Below, piece after piece: positions 8,405 to 16,478 of a DNA stretch of 64,000 nt. The notes beneath the pieces are model-generated. The model was not told the origin of the DNA, ran no database searches, and saw only the letters and a program-made list of their open reading frames with translations. Position 1 is the first letter of the stretch. Every line of letters starts with the position of its first letter. This stretch comes from an uncultured Selenomonas sp. (GTDB taxonomy: Bacteria; Bacillota; Negativicutes; Selenomonadales; Selenomonadaceae), in contig CAMVGU010000001.1 of assembly GCA_947167105.1 (NCBI GenBank), positions 62,001 to 126,000 of the forward strand. The letters are read 5' to 3'. Made by a program: the position numbers and the translations under genes.

Positions 8405-9097
8405 ATGTCTAAGGAAAAAGCAGTCATCCTGCTGTCTGGAGGACTAGACAGCTGCACATGTATGGCAGTGGCCCAGAGCAAGGGCTATGAGCTCTATCCA
8501 ATCAGCTTCAATTATCATCAGCGCCACAGCATTGAGATGGAAGGCGCGAAGCAGATTGCAAGTTTTTACGGGATTAAGCGTCATTTGATAATCGAAACGA
8601 ATATGGATTCTATCGGTGGCTCTGCCCTGACGGATGAGAGTATTGATGTGCCGGATGGTAATGTTGAGCGCGATGATGTACCCATAACTTATGTGCCTGC
8701 CCGCAATTTGATTTTCCTGTCGTATGCATTGGGCTATGCTGAGGTCGTGGGGGCCAGCCATGTTTACATCGGTGTGAATTCCGTAGATTATTCCGGCTAC
8801 CCTGACTGCCGCCCGGAATTCATACAGCGTTTCCAAGCCCTGGCAGACTGTGCAACGACGGCTACGGCGGTGGAGGGTAAAAAAATCACTATAGAGACAC
8901 CCTTGCAGGATTTATCCAAAAAGGATATTGTGCTGCTGGGCACAAACCTTGGCGCACCGCTGCAGTTCACACATAGCTGCTATAAGGGCGGCGATAAGGC
9001 CTGTGGAGTCTGCGACAGTTGCCAGCTGCGTTTGCGCGGCTTTGCTGAGGCCGGTATTGAGGATCCGGTGGATTATGTGACAAGGGAGCTCCGTTGA
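8405..9097 (+). CDS. queC: 7-cyano-7-deazaguanine synthase
   Basis: A 230-residue ATP-dependent enzyme that converts 7-carboxy-7-deazaguanine to preQ0 in queuosine biosynthesis. The start is ATG 8405 because SD AAGGAGGAG (8391-8399) precedes it; the in-frame GTG at 8387 lies upstream of that SD. Evidence is the PP-loop LLSGGLDSCT near the N-terminus, the YVPARNLIFLS segment, and the C-terminal zinc site with four cysteines (HSCYKGGDKACGVCDSCQLR). folE2 overlaps its stop codon by one base (TGATG), which ties the two to a shared pathway. Confidence 0.96.
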   Translation: MSKEKAVILLSGGLDSCTCMAVAQSKGYELYPISFNYHQRHSIEMEGAKQIASFYGIKRHLIIETNMDSIGGSALTDESIDVPDGNVERDDVPITYVPARNLIFLSYALGYAEVVGASHVYIGVNSVDYSGYPDCRPEFIQRFQALADCATTATAVEGKKITIETPLQDLSKKDIVLLGTNLGAPLQFTHSCYKGGDKACGVCDSCQLRLRGFAEAGIEDPVDYVTRELR

Positions 9098-9888
9098 TGC
9101 AGGATGTACAGAATCGTGAGGATGCACGGGGCATTGCGATTCAGCGCGTTGGCATCAAGGATGCACATTTGCCTTTCCAGATTAAGACCAAAGAAGGCGG
9201 ATTCCAGCAGGTGCTGGCATGTATACGTTTCACTGTGGCTTTGCCGAAGGAATACAAGGGCACGCATATGAGCCGTTTCCTCGAAATCCTGATGCCCTGG
9301 AGCAGGAAACCGCTGGCAGAGCAGGAAATGGAATGTATGCTGACCGAGGCCATGGAGCATCTGGAGGCCGAAGAAGCGGAAGTTGAGATGGCGTTTAAGT
9401 ATTTTGTGGAAAAGCAGGCTCCCGTGAGCGGCGGCAAGTCCTTTCTTGACCTGGATACAACTTTTATGGGCCGGAAACGGCGCGGTGAGGCCATGCAGTT
9501 TCGTTTGGGTCTCATCGTGCCCTTCACGTCCCTCTGCCCTTGCAGCAAGGAAATATCCCAGTACGGGGCGCATAACCAGCGCTCGGTGGCCAGGGTGCAG
9601 GTAGAATTCGAGCAAGGGGTGGATTGCATCTACATCGAAGATTTGGCCATGCTGCTGGAAAGGCAGGGTTCTGCACCTATTTATCCTCTGCTGAAGCGGG
9701 AGGATGAGAAATATGTGACCGAGGCAGCATATGAGAATCCGAAATTCGTTGAGGATATACTGCGGGATGGCGTGCTGGCCTTGCGGGCTCTTCCGGGCTT
9801 GTCCTGGTTCTCGTTGGAATGCGAGAATTTTGAGTCCATCCATAACCACAGCGCATATGCCAGCCATGAGGAAATGCTGAAGTCATAA
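9097..9888 (+). CDS. folE2: GTP cyclohydrolase FolE2 (type IB)
   Basis: A 263-residue type IB GTP cyclohydrolase, which makes 7,8-dihydroneopterin triphosphate for folate and queuosine synthesis. The start is ATG 9097, sharing a base with the queC stop. Family features include the GIAIQRVGIKDAHLPF start, TFMGRKRRGEAMQFR, LCPCSKEISQYGAHNQRS containing the active-site Cys region, and the C-terminal WFSLECENFESIHNHSAYA. Its place directly after queC suggests it feeds queuosine. queD and queE are not in the window. The stop codon's last base is also the first base of a 158-bp palindrome. Confidence 0.95.
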   Translation: MQDVQNREDARGIAIQRVGIKDAHLPFQIKTKEGGFQQVLACIRFTVALPKEYKGTHMSRFLEILMPWSRKPLAEQEMECMLTEAMEHLEAEEAEVEMAFKYFVEKQAPVSGGKSFLDLDTTFMGRKRRGEAMQFRLGLIVPFTSLCPCSKEISQYGAHNQRSVARVQVEFEQGVDCIYIEDLAMLLERQGSAPIYPLLKREDEKYVTEAAYENPKFVEDILRDGVLALRALPGLSWFSLECENFESIHNHSAYASHEEMLKS

Positions 9889-10045
9889 GGAACTGTAGCG
9901 AAATAAACTAGACAATATTGCTGAGGATAAATTTGTGTGGTCAAGGATGAGGAAGGAGGCATAGCGGGCTATGCCGACTGACGAAGACGCAGAACCACGC
10001 GAATTTAGACCAGCAAGATGTCCAGGTTATAAGTCTACAGTTCCT
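9888..10045. repeat. 158-bp imperfect palindrome (MITE/REP-like element)
   Basis: This gap between folE2 and the ybhN-like gene is almost entirely one inverted repeat. The ends are perfect 11-base inverted copies (AGGAACTGTAG at 9888-9898, CTACAGTTCCT at 10035-10045). The arms are 77 bases each and pair further inward, for example the blocks TTGCTG, TAAATT and GTGGT on the left match AGCAA, AATTTA and ACCAC on the right. The centre is a 7-bp hairpin (GGCATAG, loop CGGG, CTATGCC). There is no open frame worth calling. It looks like a small non-coding mobile or intergenic repeat; no second copy exists in the window, so its class is inferred. Confidence 0.7.
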
Positions 10046-10068
10046 AAATAGCAGGATGGAGTTTTTCC

Positions 10069-11058
10069 ATGAATAGATTTTACCGGAGGCTGCTTGGCCT
10101 GATCTTGCTGGTGCTTATCATCTCAGGCGCGGTTATCGGCATGACAATCGATATCAATACGCTGCAAAGCTTAGACTGCTTCCAGCCTTGGTCTGTTGCA
10201 TTGGCAGTGGGAGCAGTGGCATTGGGCATGTTTTTCGATGGCAGCCGCTTGATGCATCTGGTGAAAATTTCACAGGAAAAGATATCATTGTACCAGGCAG
10301 TCCAGGTAATTTTTGGCAATTATTTCCTGGCTCTTTTAACTCCCGGAGCAACAGGCGGCGCAGTGGCGCAGTTGATGTTTCTGCGCCATGCGGGAGTGCC
10401 GACGGGCAAGGCGGCCGTACTGGTCATTGTGCGCACCTTGTTGTCGATTTTTTTTCTGGCACTTTGCATGCCCTTCATCCTGCTGCATGATGAAGGTATT
10501 GTGCCAGGCCTATCCAATGACTGGCTGATGGCGATTACGGTGACAGCGCTGGCACTCATCGTTGGTATGCTTATAGGTGCCAGACGCGGCAATTTGGACG
10601 GTCTGGTCATACAGGCTACGAAGAGAGTAAGGAATGAGCGGCGCCGTAAGATTTTTGCGTTTTACCGCGATACCAAGGGTGCTATCAATCTGCTCAGCAA
10701 GTCGCCGCGCAGTTTGCTGCTGGTTTTTTTTGAGTCTGGGCTGAATCTTTTATGTATTTACGCCATCGTGCCTTGTCTGCTTCTGGGGCTTGGTGTTTGG
10801 GATGCTGATTGGTGCGCGGTGATGGGGCGCATGATCTTCCTTAACATGCTGCTGTATTTCATGCCTACGCCGGGAGGCTCAGGCATTGCGGAGGGTGGCT
10901 TCGTGCTGCTGTTTTCTGAGTCAGTTCCTGCTGGCACAGTGGGCATTATTGCGGTTTGCTGGCGCCTGATAGCGGAGTACATTCCCTTCCTGATTGGTTT
11001 CTACTACACGCTGACCGTGTTCGGGCGCGACTTCCTGAACCGCCAGCTCAGCAAGTAA
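10069..11058 (+). CDS. YbhN/UPF0104-family integral membrane protein (flippase-like)
   Basis: A 329-residue polytopic membrane protein of the lysylphosphatidylglycerol-synthetase transmembrane (YbhN/AglD2) family. Hydrophobic segments cover most of the length. Family-like motifs are a GNYFLALLTPGATGGAVAQLMFLRHAGVP stretch (residues about 84-112) and the late YFMPTPGGSGIAEGGFVLLF stretch. Characterised relatives flip or synthesise lipid-linked compounds; the substrate here is unknown. Only 12 bases separate its stop from cbiD, so it may be the first gene of the cobalamin operon, although no B12 role is known for the family. It starts 23 bases beyond the palindrome, with GGATGGAG as a distant SD. 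Confidence 0.82.
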   Translation: MNRFYRRLLGLILLVLIISGAVIGMTIDINTLQSLDCFQPWSVALAVGAVALGMFFDGSRLMHLVKISQEKISLYQAVQVIFGNYFLALLTPGATGGAVAQLMFLRHAGVPTGKAAVLVIVRTLLSIFFLALCMPFILLHDEGIVPGLSNDWLMAITVTALALIVGMLIGARRGNLDGLVIQATKRVRNERRRKIFAFYRDTKGAINLLSKSPRSLLLVFFESGLNLLCIYAIVPCLLLGLGVWDADWCAVMGRMIFLNMLLYFMPTPGGSGIAEGGFVLLFSESVPAGTVGIIAVCWRLIAEYIPFLIGFYYTLTVFGRDFLNRQLSK

Positions 11059-11070
11059 AGGCGGTGCGCC

Positions 11071-12192
11071 ATGGCTATCATTTCTGCAAAGAAATCCCTG
11101 CGCTCAGGCTATACGACCGGGGCTTGCGCAGCTGCAGGCGTCAAGGCGGCCTTGCTTTATGAAGCAGGAGAGGATTGGCAGGAAGTCAGCCTGATTGCCC
11201 TGGACGGTACCAGGCTTCTCATTCCTGTAAAAGCAGTGACGCGTGAGGCAGACGGCACTGTTACTGCCGAGGTAGTTAAATTTTCCGGAGATGACCCGGA
11301 TATCACGAATGGTGTCTCGGTGTTCACCGGCGTTCGCCATACGGAGGGAGAAATAACTTTCCATGCAGGCCGTGGCATAGGCACTGTCACAAAGCCGGGA
11401 CTGTCCCTGCCTGTAGGCGAGCCAGCCATTAATCCCGGGCCCAGAGAACTTATTTGCAGGGTTGCGCGTGAACTAATCGGCGAGGCTGCAGGTCTATCTG
11501 TTACGATTTCTATCCCTGCCGGGGAGGAACTTGCCCGGCGGACATTGAATCATATCTTAGGCATTGAAGGCGGTTTGTCAGTGATAGGCACGACTGGCGT
11601 ACTCAGGCCGATGTCAGAGGAGGCGTTCAAGGATTCCCTGGTGCCGCAAATAGATGTGGCCCTGGCTGCAGGCTTTGATAGGCAGATTTTCGTTCCGGGC
11701 AAGATCGGAGAGCGCATTGCGCTGTCTTGGGCGTTGCCCCAGGGGGCCATGGTGCAGACCAGCAATTTTATCGGCTTCATGCTGGAGCAGGCAGCGGAAA
11801 AAAATGTTAAGCGAGTGCTGCTGTTTGGGCATATCGGCAAGCTGGCTAAGGTCGCGGCGGGTATTTTCTATACGCATAACCGTGTCGGTGATGCACGACT
11901 GGAAACGCTGGCGGCCTATGCGGCGGCTGAGGGCCTGAGTCAGCAGCAAACTGCTGCAGTGCTGGCCGCCAATACTACGGAGGATGCGCTGGCCGTAATA
12001 ACAGCACAGGGAGAGGGCTTCCGGCGGCTGGTCTGTGATCGTATCGCAGCCAGAGCCAGTGCCAGGGCAGAGCGATATCTGTTTGGCAGGATGCAGGTGG
12101 GGACAGTAATGGTTACTCTGGCAGGAGAACTGCTGGGGTTGGATCACTGTGCAGCGGAAATAGGGGAGGCTTATGGATGGAAACTGCCGTAG
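11071..12192 (+). CDS. cbiD: Cobalt-precorrin-5B (C1)-methyltransferase
   Basis: A 373-residue CbiD of the anaerobic cobalamin route; it methylates C1 of cobalt-precorrin-5B using SAM. The signature start LRSGYTTGACAAAGVKAAL is near the N-terminus. Also present are GRGIGTVTKPGL, GEPAINPGPRELI, GIEGGLSVIGTTGVLRPMS and the GHIGKLAKVAAGIF loop. Length and order are typical. The next gene, cbiE, starts inside its 3' end (16-base overlap). Confidence 0.95.
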   Translation: MAIISAKKSLRSGYTTGACAAAGVKAALLYEAGEDWQEVSLIALDGTRLLIPVKAVTREADGTVTAEVVKFSGDDPDITNGVSVFTGVRHTEGEITFHAGRGIGTVTKPGLSLPVGEPAINPGPRELICRVARELIGEAAGLSVTISIPAGEELARRTLNHILGIEGGLSVIGTTGVLRPMSEEAFKDSLVPQIDVALAAGFDRQIFVPGKIGERIALSWALPQGAMVQTSNFIGFMLEQAAEKNVKRVLLFGHIGKLAKVAAGIFYTHNRVGDARLETLAAYAAAEGLSQQQTAAVLAANTTEDALAVITAQGEGFRRLVCDRIAARASARAERYLFGRMQVGTVMVTLAGELLGLDHCAAEIGEAYGWKLP

Positions 12193-12821
12193 CGAGCTGT
12201 CATCGGCTCATCGTGGTCGGCATGGGCCCCGGCGCACCGGAATATATGCTGCCTGCAGCCATGGATGCCCTCGCAGAGGCAACTGTGCTGGTTGGCGGCA
12301 AAAGGGCACTCGACTCCTACGCCAAATCTGGCCAAAAGACATATGCAATCACAGGTGACATCCGGGGTACGCTTGCCTTTATCCGTTGTGAACTTGAGAA
12401 GGCAGATGTTTGTGTGTTGGTATCGGGCGATCCAGGCTATTATTCCCTGTTGGATGCCTTGCGGATAGAGTTTCCGCCGGAGTGCCTGCAAGTCATTCCT
12501 GGGCTATCGGCTATGCAGCTGGCTTTTGCTCGTCTGTCGCTTCCCTGGCATGATGCAGAATTTTTGAGCTTTCATGGACGGGAACCAGGACAGGGCAAAC
12601 TCGCTTACGCCCCCGGACGCCTGCTGGGAATGCTGACAGATGGGGAGCATACATCGCATACAATACCGCGGGCACTAATGGCTCAGGGCTGGCCGGGAGA
12701 AGCCAGGCTGCATATCTGCCAGCGCTTATCCTACCCTGATGAGGAAATTTTCCACACGCAGTTATCCGCTTCTGCTTTTCTGCCGGAGATGGCTCATGGT
12801 ATACTGGTAGTCGAGGGATGA
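12177..12821 (+). CDS. cbiE: Cobalt-precorrin-7 (C5)-methyltransferase
   Basis: A 214-residue tetrapyrrole methylase that methylates C5 in the late corrin-ring steps, paired with CbiT. The start ATG 12177 follows SD GGGGAGG (12162-12168); the nearer ATG at 12173 is out of frame. Evidence: VVGMGPGAPEYMLPAA at the N-terminus, SGDPGYYSLL and VIPGLSAMQLAFARL, which form the SAM pocket of the methylase fold. CbiE and CbiT are separate genes here; in some bacteria they are fused as CobL. Confidence 0.93.
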   Translation: METAVASCHRLIVVGMGPGAPEYMLPAAMDALAEATVLVGGKRALDSYAKSGQKTYAITGDIRGTLAFIRCELEKADVCVLVSGDPGYYSLLDALRIEFPPECLQVIPGLSAMQLAFARLSLPWHDAEFLSFHGREPGQGKLAYAPGRLLGMLTDGEHTSHTIPRALMAQGWPGEARLHICQRLSYPDEEIFHTQLSASAFLPEMAHGILVVEG

Positions 12822-12849
12822 TCGGAACTCGCCAAAGAGGTGGCAGCTT

Positions 12850-13473
12850 ATGACGTACTTGGGACTGGACGATGAAGAATTTATTCGCGGCAAAGTGCCG
12901 ATGACCAAGCAGGAAATCCGCATCCTGACACTTGTCAAGGCACGCATTAAGCCGGATTCCATCATATATGACATCGGAGCCGGAACGGGCTCCTTGTCCG
13001 TTGAAGCGGCCCGTCTCGCTCCCCAGGGCAGGGTCTATGCACTGGAGAAAAATCCGGAGGGCGTGAGGCTCATTCGTGCAAATGCGGCTAATTTTGCCCT
13101 AAAGAATATTTCCGTACTGGAGAAGGAAGCGCCGGACGGACTTGACGGACTGCCCTCCTGCGATACAGTGCTGATTGGCGGCAGCAGCGGCAGCATGGAG
13201 CAAATCCTGGACGAAGTCAAGGCCAAGCTGAAGACAGGCGGACGCATCGTAGTCAACTGCATAACGGTGCAATCTCTGCTGCAGGCCATAGATTACTTCC
13301 GTTCCCATGAGGCAGAATTCCGCTATGAGGCCATTCAGGTGATGGTCACGCGGCTGCAGCAGATCGGCCCCTATGACATGGCAAAGGCCGTGAATCCTGT
13401 CTACATTCTGACTGCGCAAAAGTGGGATCGGGATGCGGCGAGCTATGCGGACATGAGCGAGAAAGCAGTTTGA
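12850..13473 (+). CDS. cbiT: Cobalt-precorrin-6B C15-methyltransferase (decarboxylating)
   Basis: A 207-residue class I SAM methyltransferase that methylates C15 and removes the acetate carboxylate at C12. The N-terminal GLDDEEFIRGKVPMTKQEIR is a CbiT hallmark, followed by the SAM-binding motif YDIGAGTGSLSVEAA and the LEKNPEGVRLIRANAANF acidic loop. An SD (AAAGAGGTGG) lies about 7 bases before ATG 12850. It sits between cbiE and cbiF, as in many clostridial cobalamin operons. Confidence 0.94.
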   Translation: MTYLGLDDEEFIRGKVPMTKQEIRILTLVKARIKPDSIIYDIGAGTGSLSVEAARLAPQGRVYALEKNPEGVRLIRANAANFALKNISVLEKEAPDGLDGLPSCDTVLIGGSSGSMEQILDEVKAKLKTGGRIVVNCITVQSLLQAIDYFRSHEAEFRYEAIQVMVTRLQQIGPYDMAKAVNPVYILTAQKWDRDAASYADMSEKAV

Positions 13474-13486
13474 GGAGGCAGCAGTC

Positions 13487-14242
13487 ATGGTGCATATCGT
13501 GGGAGCAGGCCCAGGAGATCCGGAACTCATAACGGTCAAGGGACAAAGATATCTGCAGGAAGCCGATGTCGTCATTTATGCAGGTTCCCTGGTGAATCCT
13601 CAGTTGCTGGAACTTTGCAAGCCGGATACAGAAATCCACAATTCTGCCGGCATGACCCTGCAGGAGGTCATTGCTACCATTGAACAGGCGGAGCGGCAAG
13701 GCAAGATGACTGTACGCCTGCATACAGGTGATCCGGCCATCTATGGGGCTATCCAGGAACAGATGGATGCACTGGCAGAGCGCGGCATAGCCTATGATGT
13801 CATACCGGGGGTCAGCTCTTTCCTGGCGGCTGCGGCAGCATTGAAACAGGAATACACCCTTCCCAATGTGTCCCAGACGATTATTATTACCCGTCAGGAA
13901 GGGCGCACGCCGGTGCCGGAGAGGGAGAAGCTTCGCAGCCTGGCGCAGCACCGCTCAACGATGTGCATTTTCCTGTCCATTGCTTTGCTGGATGATGTGG
14001 TACGGGAATTGATTGCAGGCGGCTATGAAGCGACGACGCCGATTGCAATCGTCCAGCGGGCCTCCTGGCCGGGCCAGAAAATTGTGCGTGGCACATTGGC
14101 CAATATTTGTGAAGAAGCAAAAGGCAAGAACATTGACCGTACAGCGATGATTGTCGTCAGCCCCTGCCTGGGGGCGAATTATGATTTATCCCGCTTGTAT
14201 GCGCCGGAGTTCTCGCATATGTTTCGTGAGGCAAGTAAATGA
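13487..14242 (+). CDS. cbiF: Cobalt-precorrin-4 C11-methyltransferase
   Basis: A 251-residue tetrapyrrole methylase (CbiF/CobM) that methylates C11 of cobalt-precorrin-4. Evidence: VHIVGAGPGDPELITVKGQRYL at the start, VIYAGSLVNPQLLEL, RLHTGDPAIYGAIQEQ and VIPGVSSFLAAAAALKQEYTLP, all typical of CobM/CbiF. The SD GAGGAGG precedes ATG 13487. The last four bases overlap the cbiG start (ATGA), which suggests coupled translation. Confidence 0.95.
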   Translation: MVHIVGAGPGDPELITVKGQRYLQEADVVIYAGSLVNPQLLELCKPDTEIHNSAGMTLQEVIATIEQAERQGKMTVRLHTGDPAIYGAIQEQMDALAERGIAYDVIPGVSSFLAAAAALKQEYTLPNVSQTIIITRQEGRTPVPEREKLRSLAQHRSTMCIFLSIALLDDVVRELIAGGYEATTPIAIVQRASWPGQKIVRGTLANICEEAKGKNIDRTAMIVVSPCLGANYDLSRLYAPEFSHMFREASK

Positions 14243-15342
14243 GAACAGCAGTCTTCGCGCTGACAGAGCAGGGAGGCATGCTCGCGCAGCGCATAAAGGG
14301 AGTCCTGGATGGCGGGGCGGAAGTCTACCTGCCTGACAAGTTGGAAATTGCTGGTTTGGAGCGGGAGAATGTGCATCGTTTTTCCCAGGTGAGAGCAGCC
14401 TTGCATCAGGCTTTTCCCCAGTATGATGTTTTAATCTGCATTATGGCAACGGGAATTGTTGTGCGCGTACTGGCACCGGTATTGCGTGACAAGCTGACGG
14501 ACCCTGCTGTCCTGGTCTGCGATGAGAAAGGACAGTTCGTCATAAGCCTGCTGTCCGGACATATCGGCGGTGCCAATACGTATGCGTGCCGCCTCGCAGC
14601 GGCCCTGGGTGCGCAGCCTGTCGTCACTACCGCGACGGATGTGGAGGGTGAGCTGGCGCCGGATGCTCTGGCCGAAAAGCTGGCTTTGCGCCCCTGGCCC
14701 CGGACGCACATTAAGGTACTTAATTCGGCAGTGCTGGCTCCGGGAGAAATCCGCTATCTGGTCAGCGAAGATCTGCCTCACAAGGAATATTACCTGGATC
14801 AGTTACGTAGGCTGGGCCTGAAGGCAGATATCTGCATCTGCAGTGAATTGCCCCAGCCTACCGATAAGAAATGCCAGGTTGCCCTCGTACCCAAGGAGCA
14901 AATGCCTATTTTTATGGATGCGCCTGAGCGCACCCTTTACTTGGTGCCACGCCGTCTGATTGCCGGTATTGGCTGCCGTCAGGGGGTCAGCAAGGAATTG
15001 GTGTTGCAGGCGCTTGATGCTGCCTGTGAGCAGATTGGGCGCGACCGTTCCTTCATCTCCGTGCTGGCCAGCGCTTCCATAAAGGAGCACGAGGCCGGGC
15101 TTCTGGAGGCAGCGGAGGCCCTGGGGGTGCCGATTAATTTCTATGACCCGAAAGTCCTGCAGCAGCAAATCGATGCCTATCATCTGATGGAGTCCAAGTT
15201 CGTGCTGAAAAATGTGGGGGCAGGCAATGTCTGCGAGGCAGCTGCCCTGCGCGAATCGTTGAATGAAGGCCCGGGAGCCCGTTTCGCTTTGCCGAAAACG
15301 AAGTATGACAAGGTCACAGTGGCATTGCTCTGGCAGAAATAA
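14239..15342 (+). CDS. cbiG: Cobalt-precorrin-5A hydrolase
   Basis: A 367-residue CbiG, which opens the delta-lactone of cobalt-precorrin-5A and releases acetaldehyde, the ring-contraction step of the anaerobic route. The N-terminal domain (FALTEQGGMLAQRI) is followed by a central LLSGHIGGANTYACRLAAALGAQPVVTTATD motif and a C-terminal CobE-like domain (residues about 240-360, GIGCRQGVSKELV). It starts at an ATG overlapping the cbiF stop. Length is normal. Confidence 0.94.
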   Translation: MRTAVFALTEQGGMLAQRIKGVLDGGAEVYLPDKLEIAGLERENVHRFSQVRAALHQAFPQYDVLICIMATGIVVRVLAPVLRDKLTDPAVLVCDEKGQFVISLLSGHIGGANTYACRLAAALGAQPVVTTATDVEGELAPDALAEKLALRPWPRTHIKVLNSAVLAPGEIRYLVSEDLPHKEYYLDQLRRLGLKADICICSELPQPTDKKCQVALVPKEQMPIFMDAPERTLYLVPRRLIAGIGCRQGVSKELVLQALDAACEQIGRDRSFISVLASASIKEHEAGLLEAAEALGVPINFYDPKVLQQQIDAYHLMESKFVLKNVGAGNVCEAAALRESLNEGPGARFALPKTKYDKVTVALLWQK

Positions 15343-15355
15343 GGGAGGTATGGCG

Positions 15356-15682
15356 ATGAGGTATTATTTTTCTTCAGCCTATTTTGAAGTGGGGCGCATG
15401 GAGCAGGGCGTTGCATATGAGACACGCGATATCAGCGAGTGCACAACCGTGGTTGACCGGGATGGGGACAGGGAGGTTCAGCCGGTGGACTGGCTGCGCT
15501 TCCTGCGCATGACCAAGCTGGATGAGGACAAGCGCATTTTGTTTGACAGCGCACATCTGGTTGCAGCCCGTTGTCAGGATGGCAGGGTAGAAATCTCTTG
15601 GGACGGCAGTGCCAAGGAGGTAGATTCTGAGTTCTGCAGCCTGAAGATTTCTAAAGACAAAGTGAGCCTGACCAAGAAATAG
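15356..15682 (+). CDS. Unknown 108-aa protein inside the cobalamin operon
   Basis: A 108-residue protein that I do not recognise. SD GGGAGG (15343-15348) lies 7 bases before ATG 15356, so I prefer this start to the ATG at 15350. It begins MRYYFSSAYFEVG and is soluble: no membrane segment or signal. It is rich in charged residues, with four cysteines (about residues 22, 74, 95 and one near the middle not forming a clear motif). It lies 13 bases after cbiG and 31 bases before cbiH, in the same direction, so it is almost certainly co-transcribed with the corrin genes. A part in cobalamin synthesis is inferred from position only. Confidence 0.75.
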   Translation: MRYYFSSAYFEVGRMEQGVAYETRDISECTTVVDRDGDREVQPVDWLRFLRMTKLDEDKRILFDSAHLVAARCQDGRVEISWDGSAKEVDSEFCSLKISKDKVSLTKK

Positions 15683-15713
15683 ATTGCCTGTAGCTGCGTG
15701 AGAGGTGGAAAGA

Positions 15714-16478
15714 TTGGCTAAGATAACCGTGATTGGGCTGGGTCCCGGCAGCTTGCTGGATATGACGCCCAGGGCCAGACAGGCTGTGGAAGAAGCACAG
15801 GTTGTGGCAGGCTACAATACCTATGTCAAACTGATTACGGAATTACTGGAGGGTAAGCAGGTCATTGGCACAGGCATGATGCAGGAGATTGATCGCTGCC
15901 GTATGGCTGTGGATGCAGCAGCCTCCGGACAGGAAACGGTGGTGATTTCCAGTGGCGATGCCGGTGTTTATGGCATGGCCGGCCTGGTGCTGGAACTGGT
16001 GCTGGAGCGTCCGGCGGCGGAGCGTCCCGTGTGGGGCGGCGTCGTGGCCGGCGTGTCAGCCGTGAACGCGGCAGCTTCTTTGCTGGGAGCACCCCTGATG
16101 CACGATTTCGCGGTCATCAGCCTGTCGAATCTGCTGACCCCCTGGGAGCTGATCAAGAAGCGGGTGCAGATGGCAGCAGAAGGGGATTTCGTGACAGCTC
16201 TCTATAATCCCAAGAGCAAGAAGCGAACACAGAACATCGAGGAAGTGCGTGAAATCATGCTGCGCTATCGTTCTCCTTCAACGCCGGTGGGCATAGTGAC
16301 ATCGGCCAGTCGTGAGCAGCAGGCCAAAGTGATTTCCACCCTGGCAGATTTCACGGGGGAGGATATAAACATGTTTTCCCTGGTCATCATAGGCAATTCA
16401 CAGACATACACAAAGGAAGGCTGGATGCTGACACCGCGCGGCTATGATGCAAAAAGGGGCAAGGGGGCAGACACATGA
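15714..16478 (+). CDS. cbiH: Cobalt-precorrin-3 C17-methyltransferase
   Basis: A 254-residue tetrapyrrole methylase (CbiH/CobJ) that methylates C17 and drives ring contraction. I start it at TTG 15714, with SD GAGAGGTGG (15700-15708) 5 bases upstream; the GTG at 15705 lies within the SD. Motifs: ITVIGLGPGSLLDMTPRA, VVAGYNTYVKLI, SSGDAGVYGMAGLVLE, AGVSAVNAAASLLGAPLMHDF and ALYNPKSKKR, all characteristic of CobJ/CbiH. The stop overlaps the next start by 4 bases. Confidence 0.95.
   Translation: MAKITVIGLGPGSLLDMTPRARQAVEEAQVVAGYNTYVKLITELLEGKQVIGTGMMQEIDRCRMAVDAAASGQETVVISSGDAGVYGMAGLVLELVLERPAAERPVWGGVVAGVSAVNAAASLLGAPLMHDFAVISLSNLLTPWELIKKRVQMAAEGDFVTALYNPKSKKRTQNIEEVREIMLRYRSPSTPVGIVTSASREQQAKVISTLADFTGEDINMFSLVIIGNSQTYTKEGWMLTPRGYDAKRGKGADT

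Noticed and set aside
9889..10068. Cobalamin riboswitch upstream of the ybhN-cbiD run
   Set aside because: The gap is filled by a symmetric palindrome and lacks a B12-box-like sequence.
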